Assembly: GCF_024703995.1 (NCBI RefSeq)
Contig: NZ_JAMXQV010000027.1
Location: 93,401-157,400, forward strand
Direction: 5' to 3'
Source: Amycolatopsis iheyensis
GTDB lineage: Bacteria; Actinomycetota; Actinomycetes; Mycobacteriales; Pseudonocardiaceae
DNA length: 64,000 nucleotides
Shown here: positions 20,801 through 25,626 of the stretch, piece after piece
Layout: each line of letters starts with the position of its first letter
Numbering within the stretch: position 1 is the first letter of the stretch
Notes under the pieces: model-generated
What the model was told of the DNA's origin: nothing
The model's database searches: none
What the model saw: the letters and a program-made list of their open reading frames with translations, nothing else
Position numbers and translations under genes: made by a program

Positions 20801-21353
20801 AGCGGCGGCGATCGAGGCGGCCCAGCCGTCGGAGGACGCAACGGAAAGCGCGTCGTCCCTGGTGACGTCACTGCGGGCGGCGGGCGAGGCGGAGCAGGAC
20901 CGGATCCTGCTGCGCCTGGTACGCAGCCAGGCATCGACGGTCCTGGGCCACACCGGCGCGGAGGGAATCGGCGCGGCACAGGCATTCCAGGAAGCGGGCT
21001 TCGACTCACTGGCGGCGGTCAACTTCCGCAACGGCCTGATCGCGGCGACGGGCTTGCGCTTGCCGGCAACGCTGATCTTCGACTGCCCGACCCCCAGGGC
21101 GGTGGTGGAGTACCTGCGCGCGGAGCTGCTAGGCGAGGAGGAGGACGTGGACGCCCGAGAGGAGGACGTCCGAAGGATCCTGGCATCGGTGCCGTTCGAG
21201 CGCTTCAAGGAGGCGGGGGTGCTGGAGACGTTGCTGGGCTTGGCGGAGAGTGCTGGGCCAGCTGTCCCGGAGCAGGCCGCGGACGACGACGAGCTGATCG
21301 ACGCCATGGATGTCGACAGGCTGATCGAAAGGGCCCTGGGCTCAGGGTCCTGA
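5829..21353 (+). CDS. rifA: RifA-like type I PKS: AHBA loading module plus modules 1-3
   Basis: 5174 aa from GTG 5829 (VRADLIRPLP). Loading: AHBA adenylation domain (A3 TSGTTGEPKG about residue 163, YGSTET about 304, A10 SGKIQRRR about 489), degenerate KR-like region (about 515-850), ACP (Ser about 897). Module 1: KS (Cys about 1123), AT with GHSQGE and YASH (methylmalonyl type), DH remnant without HxxxGxxxxP, KR with GNYAAANA, ACP (about 2508). Module 2: KS (Cys about 2739), AT with GHSIGE and HAFHS (malonyl type), ACP (about 3526), no reductive domain. Module 3: KS (Cys about 3756), AT with YASH, KR in which the catalytic Tyr is replaced (GGGGQAAAGAANA), ACP (about 5055). A docking tail (about 5108-5174) ends DVDRLIERALG. 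Extender order, the missing reduction in module 2 and the dead KR3 reproduce RifA as I remember it, so a RifA-type aromatic triketide on AHBA is predicted. The symbol is by analogy. Confidence 0.92.
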   Translation: MRADLIRPLPQVLREHAGGFGEKVAFSDHRRAVTYGELEARTRRLAGHLAGLGVRRGDRVLLCLRNSVETLESYLAILRAGAVGVPVNPASTDAELGYLLADSEAVLVITDPVHVPGFVAAGVPLLVTGDAPPSVHAFRDLSETEPAEPARDDLGLDEVAWMFYTSGTTGEPKGVLSSQRNCLYSVAASYVPIPGLSADDRVLWPLPLFHSLSHIACVLSVTAVGATARLLDSPSGDEFLEAAQETRATFVAGVPTTYHYILEARRQREISLPDLRIGLVGGAVAGAELSRSFHDGFGVPLVDAYGSTETCGAITMTPPDGERVDGSCGLPVPGVDVRIVDPDTGHDVPADVEGEVWVRGPNVTSGYHNKPEATARAFRDGWYRTGDLASRDAAGYFTIRGRVSDLIIRGGENVHPEEIEAVLRAAPGIADVAVAGRPHEVLGEVPVAYVVPDAEGVDLAAVLARCRHELTAFKVPEEIYEVAAVPRTVSGKIQRRRLAEQPALLRYTASGSHDGVLRLRWVPAPVRGDSGPAPAIITAAELATAEPAELTVLVAPDLPADPAESRAETGRLVEAVTAWAARTEAGHLVLLTRGAVAASAGDEPADPAGSALAAATARALGPRAILVDLDDASPAEAVPYAGLRGDPRWAVRSGQLLVARLTRQEVADTSPRQQWAALDGVVVLTGADTPRGEAVTRHLEAFLPAGRLVLLDGDTEWAPSGPVAAVILADGDPALAAKLSDATASERTAFLAIVDSVKSTEAAAVVQERRRRGLGGAVLTWGAAADDAPPAQWARDGLHALDTFITGTDPAPLFALRPPRPEPGAFVPPLLRGFFAEPATALDDTSAALRAELAGLDRHGQRTLLQALVREETAATLNRPGAADVPADRAFRDLGCSSVALVELRTRLMAKTGLKLPTGTAFDHPTPRALADFLHAELTGGPAAETTVTTPAASDEPIAIVGMACRLPGGIAGPADVWRLVSEGREASGPFPADRGWDLGRLFDADPDRAGTSYVDRGGFLEGAAEFDAGFFGISPREAVAMDPQQRVLLETAWEALEHAGIDVSSLRGTDAGVFAGVMEQGYGTGGPVPEELEAFQTTGTAGSVASGRISYLLGLRGPAITVDTACSSSLVSLHLAAHALRRGECSLALSGGATIMATPQSFAEFSRQRALAADGRCKSYASAADGTAWAEGAGMLVLERLGDARRHGHRVLAVLRGSAVNSDGASNGLTAPSGDAQQRVIRQALTAAGLSTSDVDAVEGHGTGTKLGDPIEAEALLATYGADRAGEPLWLGSLKSNVGHTQAAAGVAGVIKMVEALRHGVLPATLNVDEPSSRVDWSAGAVALLTESRPWPERGRPRRAGISSFGLSGTNAHVIVEQAPEQPAVREAATPPAIVPFVLSARSSGALTRLAERLVPLVEHADESSWADIAVALAARRTTMDERAVVLAGSQEEALAGLRALARDEADPLVLRDIATSDASSGVVLVFPGQGAQWTGMGRELLDTAPVFAEVVEECARLLPEWADWSLLDVLRGDADEDLLTRVDVIQVASFAMMAGLAALWASAGIRPDAVVGHSQGEIAAAYVAGALSLHDAMRVVVVRSQTIADTLSGHGGMASVRLDADDATARLAKWAGRVQVAAVNGPSSVVLSGEPDALTEALAELAGAGVDVRRVAVDYASHSDQVEAVEDRLAEALAGLSPVEPAVPFHSTVTAAGRADGPLDAGYWYRNLRQQVRFGPAVDRLLEQGFGAFVEVSPHPVLVQPIAETVHETRSAAVVAGSLRRSDGGLGRLARSMAELFVRGVAVDWRALLPAPDAVAWVDLPTYPFERQRYWRRPVPAGGAAGLGLDDAGHPLLGALVRLPGSGGLVATGRWSASLLPWTRGDDVPEAALVELALWAGDLAGVPVVEELTVERAVTLSGHDGLDVRIVVAPPDGTGRRSLTVHSGPSVAGDWTPHATGTLAPASRDVVETAAAPAAEVALDEAEQSDAHRYGIHPALLDAAVRTVLPPERRPVTWRGVRLLASGAGTVGVRSTPSLRVELTDPAGQPVLTVAELVAAQRTATAALHRLDWVEHPPPQASAELVVHEADVSAGDPRAAVLAVLARLQAFLAEPGDARLVIVTPDDDGIATSAVQGLVRSAQSEHPGRIVLVAADDASLANVAVAGDEPQLRLRNGRVQVPRLARLDAAATASRPLDPAGTVLITGGTGTLAAITARHLVTEHGVRHLLLAGRRGPAAEGATALRDELTALGATVRLVAADVADREQVAALLASVPAEHPLTAVVHTAGVLADTVVTDLDADRVDAVFAPKVAAARHLDELTRDLDLAAFVLYSSAAGVLGNPGQGNYAAANAALDALARERRRAGLPAVSIAWGYWESASGLTRHLGHADLRRNRDIGMAGLSDADGMALFDQALRAGDAAVVATAFGAAADDTRVPSVLRGLTSARRPAAAAVRPAAAPAASSGRLNALPEAEQLDALVDLIRRQCALVLGHASTDAIRLDRTFKDSGFDSLTALELRNRLAAATGLTLSPAMIFDYPRPRALAAHLQAKLLDEDAQAQPATVAPKAAADEPIAIVAMACRFPGGVRGPEDLWRLVETETDAVTEFPADRGWDTDALYDPDPDHPGTTYVRHGAFLDEPGAFDAGFFGISPQEALAMDPQQRLVMETSWELLERAGVDPHGLAGQDVGVFVGVNSHDWTVRTHYASGVEGFRLTGGSGSVVSGRVAYHLGLEGPAITVDTACSSSLVSLHLAVQAIRNGECSMALAGGVMVMGTVETFVEFSRQRGLAPDGRCKAFADAADGTGWSEGVGLLLVEPLSQARARGHRVLALVRGTAVNSDGASNGLTAPNGPSQQRVIRTALAAAGLRADEVDSVEGHGTGTTLGDPIEAHALLETYGRDRPAERPLWLGSVKSNIGHTQAAAGVAGVIKMVLAMRHGVLPKTLHVDRPSTHVDWTAGAVRLLTERRDWPRAGRPRRAGVSSFGIGGTNAHVIIEEAGEQPVLADDVEAPAAEALVPVPVSGRSPAALRAQAGRLADFVASRPDVAPAGLALALATGRAQLDRRAVVVARDRAGLEGELRALADGATPVIGGTPADGKLAIVFTGQGSQWPGMGRDLAAAFPVFADAFADACGAVEKHWAGHDTTPLADVVFAAQDSGPGRLIDQTMYTQAGLFALETALFRLYESWGVRPDVVAGHSIGEITAAHVSGVLDLADAGKLVAARARLMQALPGGGAMVAVQASEAQVAPSLVEAPGVVDVAAVNSARSLVLSGDEGAVLWVASDLAQLGHKTRRLPVSHAFHSRLMRPVLAGFREVAESLAYRPARLPIVSTVSGRPDTAQRFATADYWVEQVRATVRFGAAVTALRDQGVTTVLELGPGGVLTTMASESVDSSAVACVATLRSDGVEAADAVAALGELHVRGVALDWPAVVGRPAGSGSALATELPTYAFQSRRYWLDQVPQGEPVAAAPVLDVPEESVAARLAERSRGERERLALEVIRESVAVVLGYQRADLDAMDDDQSFKSLGFDSLGGVRLRNRLRDLTGVDLPVTAVFDFPTPKVLAAHLSGEVAGEAPAPVAATVADDDEPIAIIGMGVRLPGGVETPEDLWRLVIERRDAISGFPVDRGWDTDGLYHPDPAHVGTTYTRSGGFLYDAAQFDPALFGISPREALAMDPQQRLLLEASWEALERAGIDPMSARGEEVGVFTGIVHHDYATRLDRIPEDVRGYVMTGTSPSVASGRIAYVFGFEGPAVTLDTACSSSLVAMHQAAQALRRGECTMALAGGATVMASPEAFVEFSSQRGLSADGRCKAFSATADGTGWSEGAGVVLLERLSVARQRGHRVLATLRGSAVNSDGLSNGLTAPNGSAQQRVIRRALASAGLDPADVDAVEAHGTGTVLGDPIEAGALLATYGKDRDANQPLWLGSLKSNIGHTQAAAGVAGVIKMVEALRHGVLPPTINIEEPTGQVDWSAGTVALLTEAREWPRTDRPRRVGVSAFGASGTNAHVILEQAPADEPVAEAPEPGLVTDVVPLVVSAKSARSLGAQATRLRTTLDRQPLGAVADALVRGRATLPERAVVLAGSPDEALTGLAALARGEAAPNLTTGSVTGSGAPGRLVFVFPGQGSQWTGMGRTLLESSAVFRARIDECAKAFEPWVDWSLTDVLRGEVDEQTLERVDVVQPASFAMMVGLAALWESAGVRPDAVVGHSQGEIAAACVAGALSLPDAARVVAVRSQAIATTLSGQGGMASVLLGATEAAEALTAWAGRLEVAVVNSSSSTVIAGDEEALTEALEAFTRDGVRIRRVPVDYASHTHHVERIEDVLATALRGIEARPPEIPFYSTVTGSWVDGGDAFGADYWYRNLRRPVGFGPAVASLLTDGFGVFLEVSAHPVLVQPMSDVIDDPDSARPRGATRPLVSGTLRRDTDGPAAFLGAAAALHVGGVPVDWTSALPARPARPAELPTYAFDRQHFWLTEAETDDDGPVTTTVDVGFWTAVDDGDPAALATLLELSADQSAALGTVLPALAGWRRAAETWSVSAQLRYTVGWVPPQREALGVPAGRWLVITPESVPHQGLPEQLRANGLDVLTCAVAPGASVADLTGQLGEVLAGNEVTGILALPDPAAVDPAAVTTATLTLIQALTAAGATAPLWCLTQGAVSVDVRDAAAGPAEVAQAAVWGLGRAAALELLDRWGGLVDLPAEPDGRAVRHLLGVLTGTAGEDQVAIRRSGVHVRRLRRATGTGGERRWRPHGTVLVTGGAEGLGRYVSSWLAQAGAERLVVTTGEDADVEALREELGAGIIVESCADGDRAALAALLDAHPLTGVVHAADLSFTSPLDETGGGEVTEVFRAKVDTALWLADLTADHPLDAFVVFSSIAGIWGGGGQAAAGAANAVLDALVRRLRADGVPAQAIAWGALTAAGIGMDEEMLAQLRRRGVIPMTPETAMAALDQSIQADTEAVVVADMDWNAFIVPFTSARQSPLFNDLPEAAAAIEAAQPSEDATESASSLVTSLRAAGEAEQDRILLRLVRSQASTVLGHTGAEGIGAAQAFQEAGFDSLAAVNFRNGLIAATGLRLPATLIFDCPTPRAVVEYLRAELLGEEEDVDAREEDVRRILASVPFERFKEAGVLETLLGLAESAGPAVPEQAADDDELIDAMDVDRLIERALGSGS

Positions 21354-21370
21354 CCCAAACGAAGGAGCAG

Positions 21371-21508
21371 GGTGGTCATCCCGTCGCCTGAGGCCGTCAA
21401 ATCACTTTGAGCCGGGCCCGCAACCCTCCACCCAGCGCAGGATGAAAGCGCAAGCTTGCGGGCCCGGCTCAAAGTGATAGGCCTCGTTCAGGCGACGGGA
21501 TGACCACC
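21371..21508. repeat. 138-bp nested inverted repeat downstream of PKS1
   Basis: An outer perfect 21-bp pair (21371-21391 with 21488-21508) and an inner perfect 23-bp pair (21401-21423 with 21456-21478) are separated by an unpaired 9-nt bulge on each side, leaving a 32-nt loop. The arms total 53 bp, 17 bp after the PKS1 stop. It could act as a strong bidirectional terminator or be a relic of a small mobile repeat. Confidence 0.85.
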
Positions 21509-21640
21509 CAGCGGCGCACCTCTCAAAGGTGAGGCAGCAGCGGCAAGAGAGGGCCATCCCGGAGCCTGCCCGTCCGGCGAGGACATTTCTTTGAACCCGC
21601 GGCAGAACAGCTTCCGTGAACCCGCGGCAGAAGCGGGTCC

Positions 21641-21763
21641 GACCTCCCCCGCCCCTCCGGTTGGATTCTCAGTCGACACCTGGGTTTGTCAAGGCGGGAA
21701 AGCGTGCCTTGACAAACCCAGGTGTCGACTGAAATGCGGCTGGGATGAGGGGCGGGGGAGGTC
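21641..21763. repeat. 123-bp nested inverted repeat
   Basis: An outer perfect 17-bp pair (21641-21657 with 21747-21763) encloses a perfect 26-bp pair (21670-21695 with 21706-21731) with a 10-nt loop, GGGAAAGCGT. The inner stem alone would be extremely stable as RNA. It has the same nested design as 21371-21508 but an unrelated sequence. Confidence 0.85.
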
Positions 21764-21816
21764 TGGTTAGTTCGTACTCGGCTTGCGCTGCCGGCTGCCT
21801 GTTTCTCTTTGTGCAC

Positions 21817-21871
21817 AACAAAAACAGGCCCGGCGTCAGGCAGCTCTTGGGGAGCCGCCCGTCGCCGGGCC
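21817..21871 (-). terminator. Factor-independent terminator of the P450 gene
   Basis: On the minus strand a 9-bp stem (21871-21863 with 21835-21827, GGCCCGGCG/CGCCGGGCC) is followed by TGTTTTTGTTG. It begins 16 bp after the P450 stop codon. Confidence 0.75.
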
Positions 21872-21886
21872 CGTTCCTTTCCCTCG

Positions 21887-23092
21887 TCAGGCCTTGGTGA
21901 CCTCGATCGGGAGCTTGTTCACGCCGATCATCGCCCACGGATTACGGAGGTTCACCGGTACGTCGTCCCGCACCCGGATCTCCTTGTAGCGGTCCATCAG
22001 CATGCGCATCGCGATGCGCACCTCCAGCCGAGCCAGCGGTGCGCCCAGGCAGAAGTGCATGCCCTTGCCGAACGTCAGGTGGGGGTTGGGGCCTCGGTGG
22101 ATGTCGAACTTGTTCGGGTCCGTGAAGACCGTTTCGTCCCGGTTGGCCGTGGTCAGCCAGGCCAGCACGAACGAGCCCGCCGGGATCGGCTGGCCGCCGA
22201 TCACCACGTCCTTCTTCGCCTGGCGGCCGAGGCGCGGGAACGGTGGGCGGTAGCGCATCGACTCCTCCACCGCCGCCGGGATCAGTGTCGGGTCCGCGCG
22301 CAACTGGTCCCAGACCTCGGGGTTCTCGTGCAGGGCCAGCACCGTGTTGCCCAGCGTCGACGTCGCCGTGACGTGGCCGGCCAGCAGCAGGAGGCCCAGG
22401 AAGCCCACCGTCTCCTCGTCGTCCAGGGTGACGCCGTCGTCCTCCACCGCCAGCAGCTTGCTCGTCAGGTCGTCGGCCGGGTGCTTGCGGCGCTCGCGGA
22501 CGAACTCCAGCAGGTGCAGGTTCAGCTCGCGCAGCAGCGGCGCCACGTTGTCGACCGCGCTCTCGCCCAGTGAGTCCAGCGACTGCTCCGGGTCGACGTT
22601 GTGCACCTCGAAGAACGTGTCCGACAGCCGCCGGACGAACGCGCGGTCGGTGACCGGGATGCCGAGCATCTCCGCGATCACGATGAACGGCAGCGGGTAG
22701 CCCAGCTGCTCGATCAGGTCCCACTGGTCGCCGCCGGCGTCGGCGTCGTCGAGGAGCTGGTGGGTCACCTCGGTGATCCGCGGCTCGAGGTCCGCGATCA
22801 TCTTCGGGGTGAACGCCCGGCTGACGAGGCTGCGCAGCCGGCGGTGCACCGGGTCGTCCGCGCGGACGAAGTTGCCCTTCTTGAACAGGTCGAAGTCTTC
22901 CTGCTTCGGGGCCAGCGGTTCGACGTCGGACGAGAAGGCCGATGCGTCGGTCAGCACCTGGAGGGCGTCCTGGTAGTCGAGCACGTGCCAGGCCTTGATC
23001 TTGTCGTCGAAGTGCACCGCCCCACGTGCCCGCAGCCCGTCGAGATAGGCGAGAAAGTTGGACAGCGTCCGTTCGGACTGGATCACACCCAT
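21887..23092 (-). CDS. Cytochrome P450 monooxygenase
   Basis: 401 aa, a soluble bacterial class I P450 that needs ferredoxin partners from elsewhere. The I-helix oxygen-activation motif is LLLAGHVTATS (about residue 240), the ExxR helix shows EESMR, and the heme loop is FGKGMHFCLGAPLARLE with the Cys ligand at about residue 350. The ATG at 23092 gives a normal N-terminus. It is a single-gene transcript with its own RifZ-like promoter and a strong terminator. A hydroxylation or other oxidation of the polyketide is likely; the site cannot be predicted. It is unlike the P450 at 50453, whose I-helix suggests an aminoacyl-PCP substrate. Confidence 0.92.
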   Translation of the reverse strand: MGVIQSERTLSNFLAYLDGLRARGAVHFDDKIKAWHVLDYQDALQVLTDASAFSSDVEPLAPKQEDFDLFKKGNFVRADDPVHRRLRSLVSRAFTPKMIADLEPRITEVTHQLLDDADAGGDQWDLIEQLGYPLPFIVIAEMLGIPVTDRAFVRRLSDTFFEVHNVDPEQSLDSLGESAVDNVAPLLRELNLHLLEFVRERRKHPADDLTSKLLAVEDDGVTLDDEETVGFLGLLLLAGHVTATSTLGNTVLALHENPEVWDQLRADPTLIPAAVEESMRYRPPFPRLGRQAKKDVVIGGQPIPAGSFVLAWLTTANRDETVFTDPNKFDIHRGPNPHLTFGKGMHFCLGAPLARLEVRIAMRMLMDRYKEIRVRDDVPVNLRNPWAMIGVNKLPIEVTKA

Positions 23093-23140
23093 GAAAGCTC
23101 ACTTCTCTCGTACGGCCCGATTCCGCGATATCCGTCGGCC

Positions 23141-23186
23141 ACGGTAGTTCCGGGCCGAACGCCCCGGGCATCCCTCACACTGCTAG
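23141..23186 (-). promoter_or_regulatory. RifZ-like box and -10 for the P450 gene
   Basis: Minus strand 23186-23169 reads CTAGCAGTGTGAGGGATG (9 of 10 specified bases). TACCGT (23146-23141) follows after 22 nt. The predicted leader is about 40 nt. Confidence 0.7.
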
Positions 23187-23227
23187 TTGTCGCCGCCGGG
23201 CAAGGCGCGGGCGGCCCGCGGGAAGCA

Positions 23228-23271
23228 CCGTCAACGTGCGTGATGTGTGCGCTGTCCGGCGTCGGCAACAC
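23228..23271 (+). promoter_or_regulatory. Weaker RifZ-like box for the methyltransferase gene
   Basis: 23228-23245 reads CCGTCAACGTGCGTGATG, with the same GTCAA half as the ligase promoter but TGATG for GGATG. A poor -10 candidate, CAACAC (23266-23271), is 20 nt on and 8 nt before the ATG at 23280, which would make the mRNA leaderless. It is divergent from the P450 box 41 bp away. Confidence 0.5.
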
Positions 23272-23279
23272 TTCCGCCC

Positions 23280-24281
23280 ATGGACGGCTTCGAACTGTAC
23301 GACCTCGGCAGCAAGCTGATGCGGCTCGGCGAGGACGCCATCCCGGACCCCAACGGCCTGCGGCAGCTGTCCCAAGGCGTGCAGCACGTCATGCTCGACA
23401 TCTTCGGGCACGCGGGCACCTCGACCACGGACATCGCCGAGCGCACCGGCTTCCCGGAAAGCTACGTGGAAACGAGCGTCGCCGCCCTGCGTGACCGGGG
23501 CGCGCTCACCACCGAAACCGACCCGGACTCACCCGGCCGCACGATCGTCAAGCCCGTCGCCCAGCACAACGCCGCCGCGCGCGCCGCCGCCCGGGTCGAC
23601 GAGCGGCTCGGCGCGGCCGCCGCCATCGACGAGCCCGGCCGGCTCAAGGAAGTCGTCGGGATCCTGGAGATGCTGGCGCGCCGGATGCCCAAGGCCTTCT
23701 CCCCCGAACACTTCGACGCGCAGTACGCGGGCACCCCGCCGTGGGAAACCGGCGGCCCGCAACCGGCCCTGCGCAGCCTCGCCGAGGCGGGCGCCTTCCG
23801 CGGCCGGGTGCTCGAGGCCGGCTGCGGCACCGGCGAGCACGCGCTCATGACCGCCGCGCTCGGCCTGCCGACCGTCGGCATCGACCCGGCGTCGGCCGCG
23901 ATCGAAACCGCGCGGCGCAAAGCCCGCGAACGCGGCCTCGACGTCCGGTTCCTGGTCGCCGACGCACTCGACCTCGGCGCACTGGGCGAGCAGTTCGACA
24001 CCGTGCTCGACTGCGGCCTCTTCCACGTCTTCACCGACGCCGAGCGGGTCCGGTACGTCGACAGCCTCGCCACCGTGATGCCGCCGGGCGCCCGGTTGTT
24101 CCTGGTCTGCTTCAGCGACCGCCAGCCACCCGGCAACGGGCCGCGGCGGGTGAGCCAGGACGAGCTGCGGGCGTGCTTCGCCACCGGCTGGCGGATCGAC
24201 GCGATCGAGCCGGCGAAGCTCGACAACAACAACAATCCGGACGGGGCACACGCCTGGCGGGCGCGGATCACCCGCGTCTGA
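23280..24281 (+). CDS. Winged-helix/SAM-dependent methyltransferase fusion
   Basis: 333 aa. The C-terminal half is a class I methyltransferase with motif I VLEAGCGTGEHAL (about residue 180), an acidic motif II VGIDP and a post-motif VLDCGLFHVFTD. The first 90 or so residues look like a winged-helix domain (DIFGHAGTSTTDIAERTGFPESYVETSVAALRDRGALTTETD). Plant-type and actinobacterial O-methyltransferases also carry an N-terminal winged helix used for dimerisation, so this need not bind DNA. It stands alone with a divergent promoter and a terminator. It may methylate the polyketide or a sugar. Confidence 0.82.
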   Translation: MDGFELYDLGSKLMRLGEDAIPDPNGLRQLSQGVQHVMLDIFGHAGTSTTDIAERTGFPESYVETSVAALRDRGALTTETDPDSPGRTIVKPVAQHNAAARAAARVDERLGAAAAIDEPGRLKEVVGILEMLARRMPKAFSPEHFDAQYAGTPPWETGGPQPALRSLAEAGAFRGRVLEAGCGTGEHALMTAALGLPTVGIDPASAAIETARRKARERGLDVRFLVADALDLGALGEQFDTVLDCGLFHVFTDAERVRYVDSLATVMPPGARLFLVCFSDRQPPGNGPRRVSQDELRACFATGWRIDAIEPAKLDNNNNPDGAHAWRARITRV

Positions 24282-24283
24282 GG

Positions 24284-24339
24284 ACCGCCGTTTCCCTTCG
24301 CACGCGAATGTCCCCGCGAATGTCACGAAAAACGGCGGT
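24284..24339 (+). terminator. Hairpin after the methyltransferase gene
   Basis: A perfect 10-bp stem (24284-24293 ACCGCCGTTT with 24330-24339 AAACGGCGGT) begins 3 nt after the stop. Its loop contains two copies of CGCGAATGTC. It probably insulates the rifK promoter downstream. Confidence 0.55.
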
Positions 24340-24388
24340 GCGTTCACGTCGAATTCGCAGAATCGGACGAACACGACTTCCGAAAGTG

Positions 24389-24434
24389 CTGTCAGCTTGA
24401 GGGATGGCCCCTGGGGAAGCGGATTTCGTACCGT
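24389..24434 (+). promoter_or_regulatory. RifZ-like box and -10 for the rifKLMN operon
   Basis: 24389-24406 reads CTGTCAGCTTGAGGGATG (8 of 10 specified bases). TACCGT (24429-24434) follows after 22 nt, the same hexamer and spacing as the P450 promoter. Leader of about 25 nt to the ATG at 24466. Confidence 0.75.
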
Positions 24435-24465
24435 GAAGCCAAGCAACAGAAGGAGCATGGCAGAA

Positions 24466-25626
24466 ATGAGTCCGCGACCCGGGCCGACCTTTCCGGATTG
24501 GCCGCAATTCGACGACACCGAACGCCGGGCTCTCGACCGCGCGCTGACCCAGGGCCAGTGGTGGCGCATGGGTGGCAGCGAGGTGGAGAGCTTCGAGCGG
24601 GAGTTCGCCGGCTACCACGGCGCCCGCCACGCCCTCGCCGTCACCAACGGCACGCACGCGCTGGAGCTCGCCCTGCAGGTGATGGGGGCCGGGCCGGGCA
24701 GCGAAGTGATCGTGCCGGCGTTCACCTTCATCTCCTCGTCCCAGGCCGCGCAGCGGATCGGGGCCGTCGCCGTGCCGGTCGACGTCGACCCGGACACCTA
24801 CAACATCGACGTCGAGGCCACCGCCGCCGCGATCACGCCGAAGACCCGGGTGATCATGCCGGTGCACATGGCCGGGCTCATGGCCGACATGGACGCCCTC
24901 GACAAGCTCGCCTCCGACGCCGGCGTCCGGATCCTGCAGGACGCCGCGCACGCGCACGGCGCCCGCTGGCAGGGCAAGGGTGTCGGCGAGCTCGACTCGG
25001 TCGCGGCGTTCAGCTTCCAGAACGGCAAGCTGATGACCGCGGGCGAAGGCGGCGCGGTGCTGTTCCCGGACACCGACGAGTACGAGAAGGCGTTCCTGCA
25101 CCACTCCTGCGGCCGGCCCCGCACCGACCGCCGCTACCACCACCAGGTGGCCGGCACCAACATGCGGATGAACGAGTTCTCGGCCGCCGTCCTGCGCGCC
25201 CAGCTGAGCCGCCTCGACGGCCAGATCGAGGTGCGGGAGCAGCGCTGGAAGTTCCTTTCCACGCAGCTGGCCGACATCCCCGGCGTCCGGCCGCAGGGCG
25301 GCGACTCGCGCGCCGACCGGAACCCGCACTACATGGCGATGTTCCGGCTCCCCGGCTGGACCGAAGAGCGGCGCAACCTCCTGGTCGACCGCCTGGTCGA
25401 CGCGGGGATCCCGGCCTTCGCGGCGTTCCGCGCCATCTACCGCACCAACGCGTTCTGGGAGATGGGCGCCCCCGAGACGTCCGTCGACGAGCTCGCGCGG
25501 CGCTGTCCCAACGCCGACGCGATCAGCGCGGACTGCGTCTGGCTGCACCACCGCACGCTGCTCGCTTCGGAGCAGGTCCTCGGCGACACCGCCGCCATCG
25601 TGGCCGACCTGGTGGCCGCCGGATGA
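24466..25626 (+). CDS. rifK: AHBA synthase (PLP-dependent, RifK type)
   Basis: 386 aa, a DegT/DnrJ/EryC1-fold PLP enzyme. RifK aromatises 5-deoxy-5-amino-3-dehydroshikimate to AHBA, and with RifL it also makes 3-amino-3-deoxyglucose from the UDP-keto sugar. The sequence is nearly continuous with RifK as I remember it: QGQWWRMGG, ALAVTNGTHALELALQVMG, AFTFISSSQAAQR, DAAHAHGARWQGK, and the PLP lysine in FSFQNGKLMTAGEGG. I chose ATG 24466 (MSPRPGPTFPDWPQF) over ATG 24457 because AAGGAG sits about 10 nt before it and the N-terminus matches RifK. It is the first gene of a four-gene coupled operon. This is the diagnostic gene for an AHBA pathway. Confidence 0.97.
   Translation: MSPRPGPTFPDWPQFDDTERRALDRALTQGQWWRMGGSEVESFEREFAGYHGARHALAVTNGTHALELALQVMGAGPGSEVIVPAFTFISSSQAAQRIGAVAVPVDVDPDTYNIDVEATAAAITPKTRVIMPVHMAGLMADMDALDKLASDAGVRILQDAAHAHGARWQGKGVGELDSVAAFSFQNGKLMTAGEGGAVLFPDTDEYEKAFLHHSCGRPRTDRRYHHQVAGTNMRMNEFSAAVLRAQLSRLDGQIEVREQRWKFLSTQLADIPGVRPQGGDSRADRNPHYMAMFRLPGWTEERRNLLVDRLVDAGIPAFAAFRAIYRTNAFWEMGAPETSVDELARRCPNADAISADCVWLHHRTLLASEQVLGDTAAIVADLVAAG

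Larger units (their letters stand above)
21354..21886. other. Repeat-rich intergenic region between convergent genes
   Basis: 533 bp without a supported gene, between the PKS1 stop and the convergent P450. It holds two long nested palindromes (21371-21508 and 21641-21763), a 16-bp direct repeat TGAACCCGCGGCAGAA at 21592-21607 and 21617-21632, and a terminator for the P450. No transposase, target-site duplication or tRNA is visible. Confidence 0.8.

Noticed and set aside
21371..21763. Insertion sequence or MITE
   Set aside because: No transposase and no target-site duplications flank either palindrome, so only the repeats themselves are annotated.
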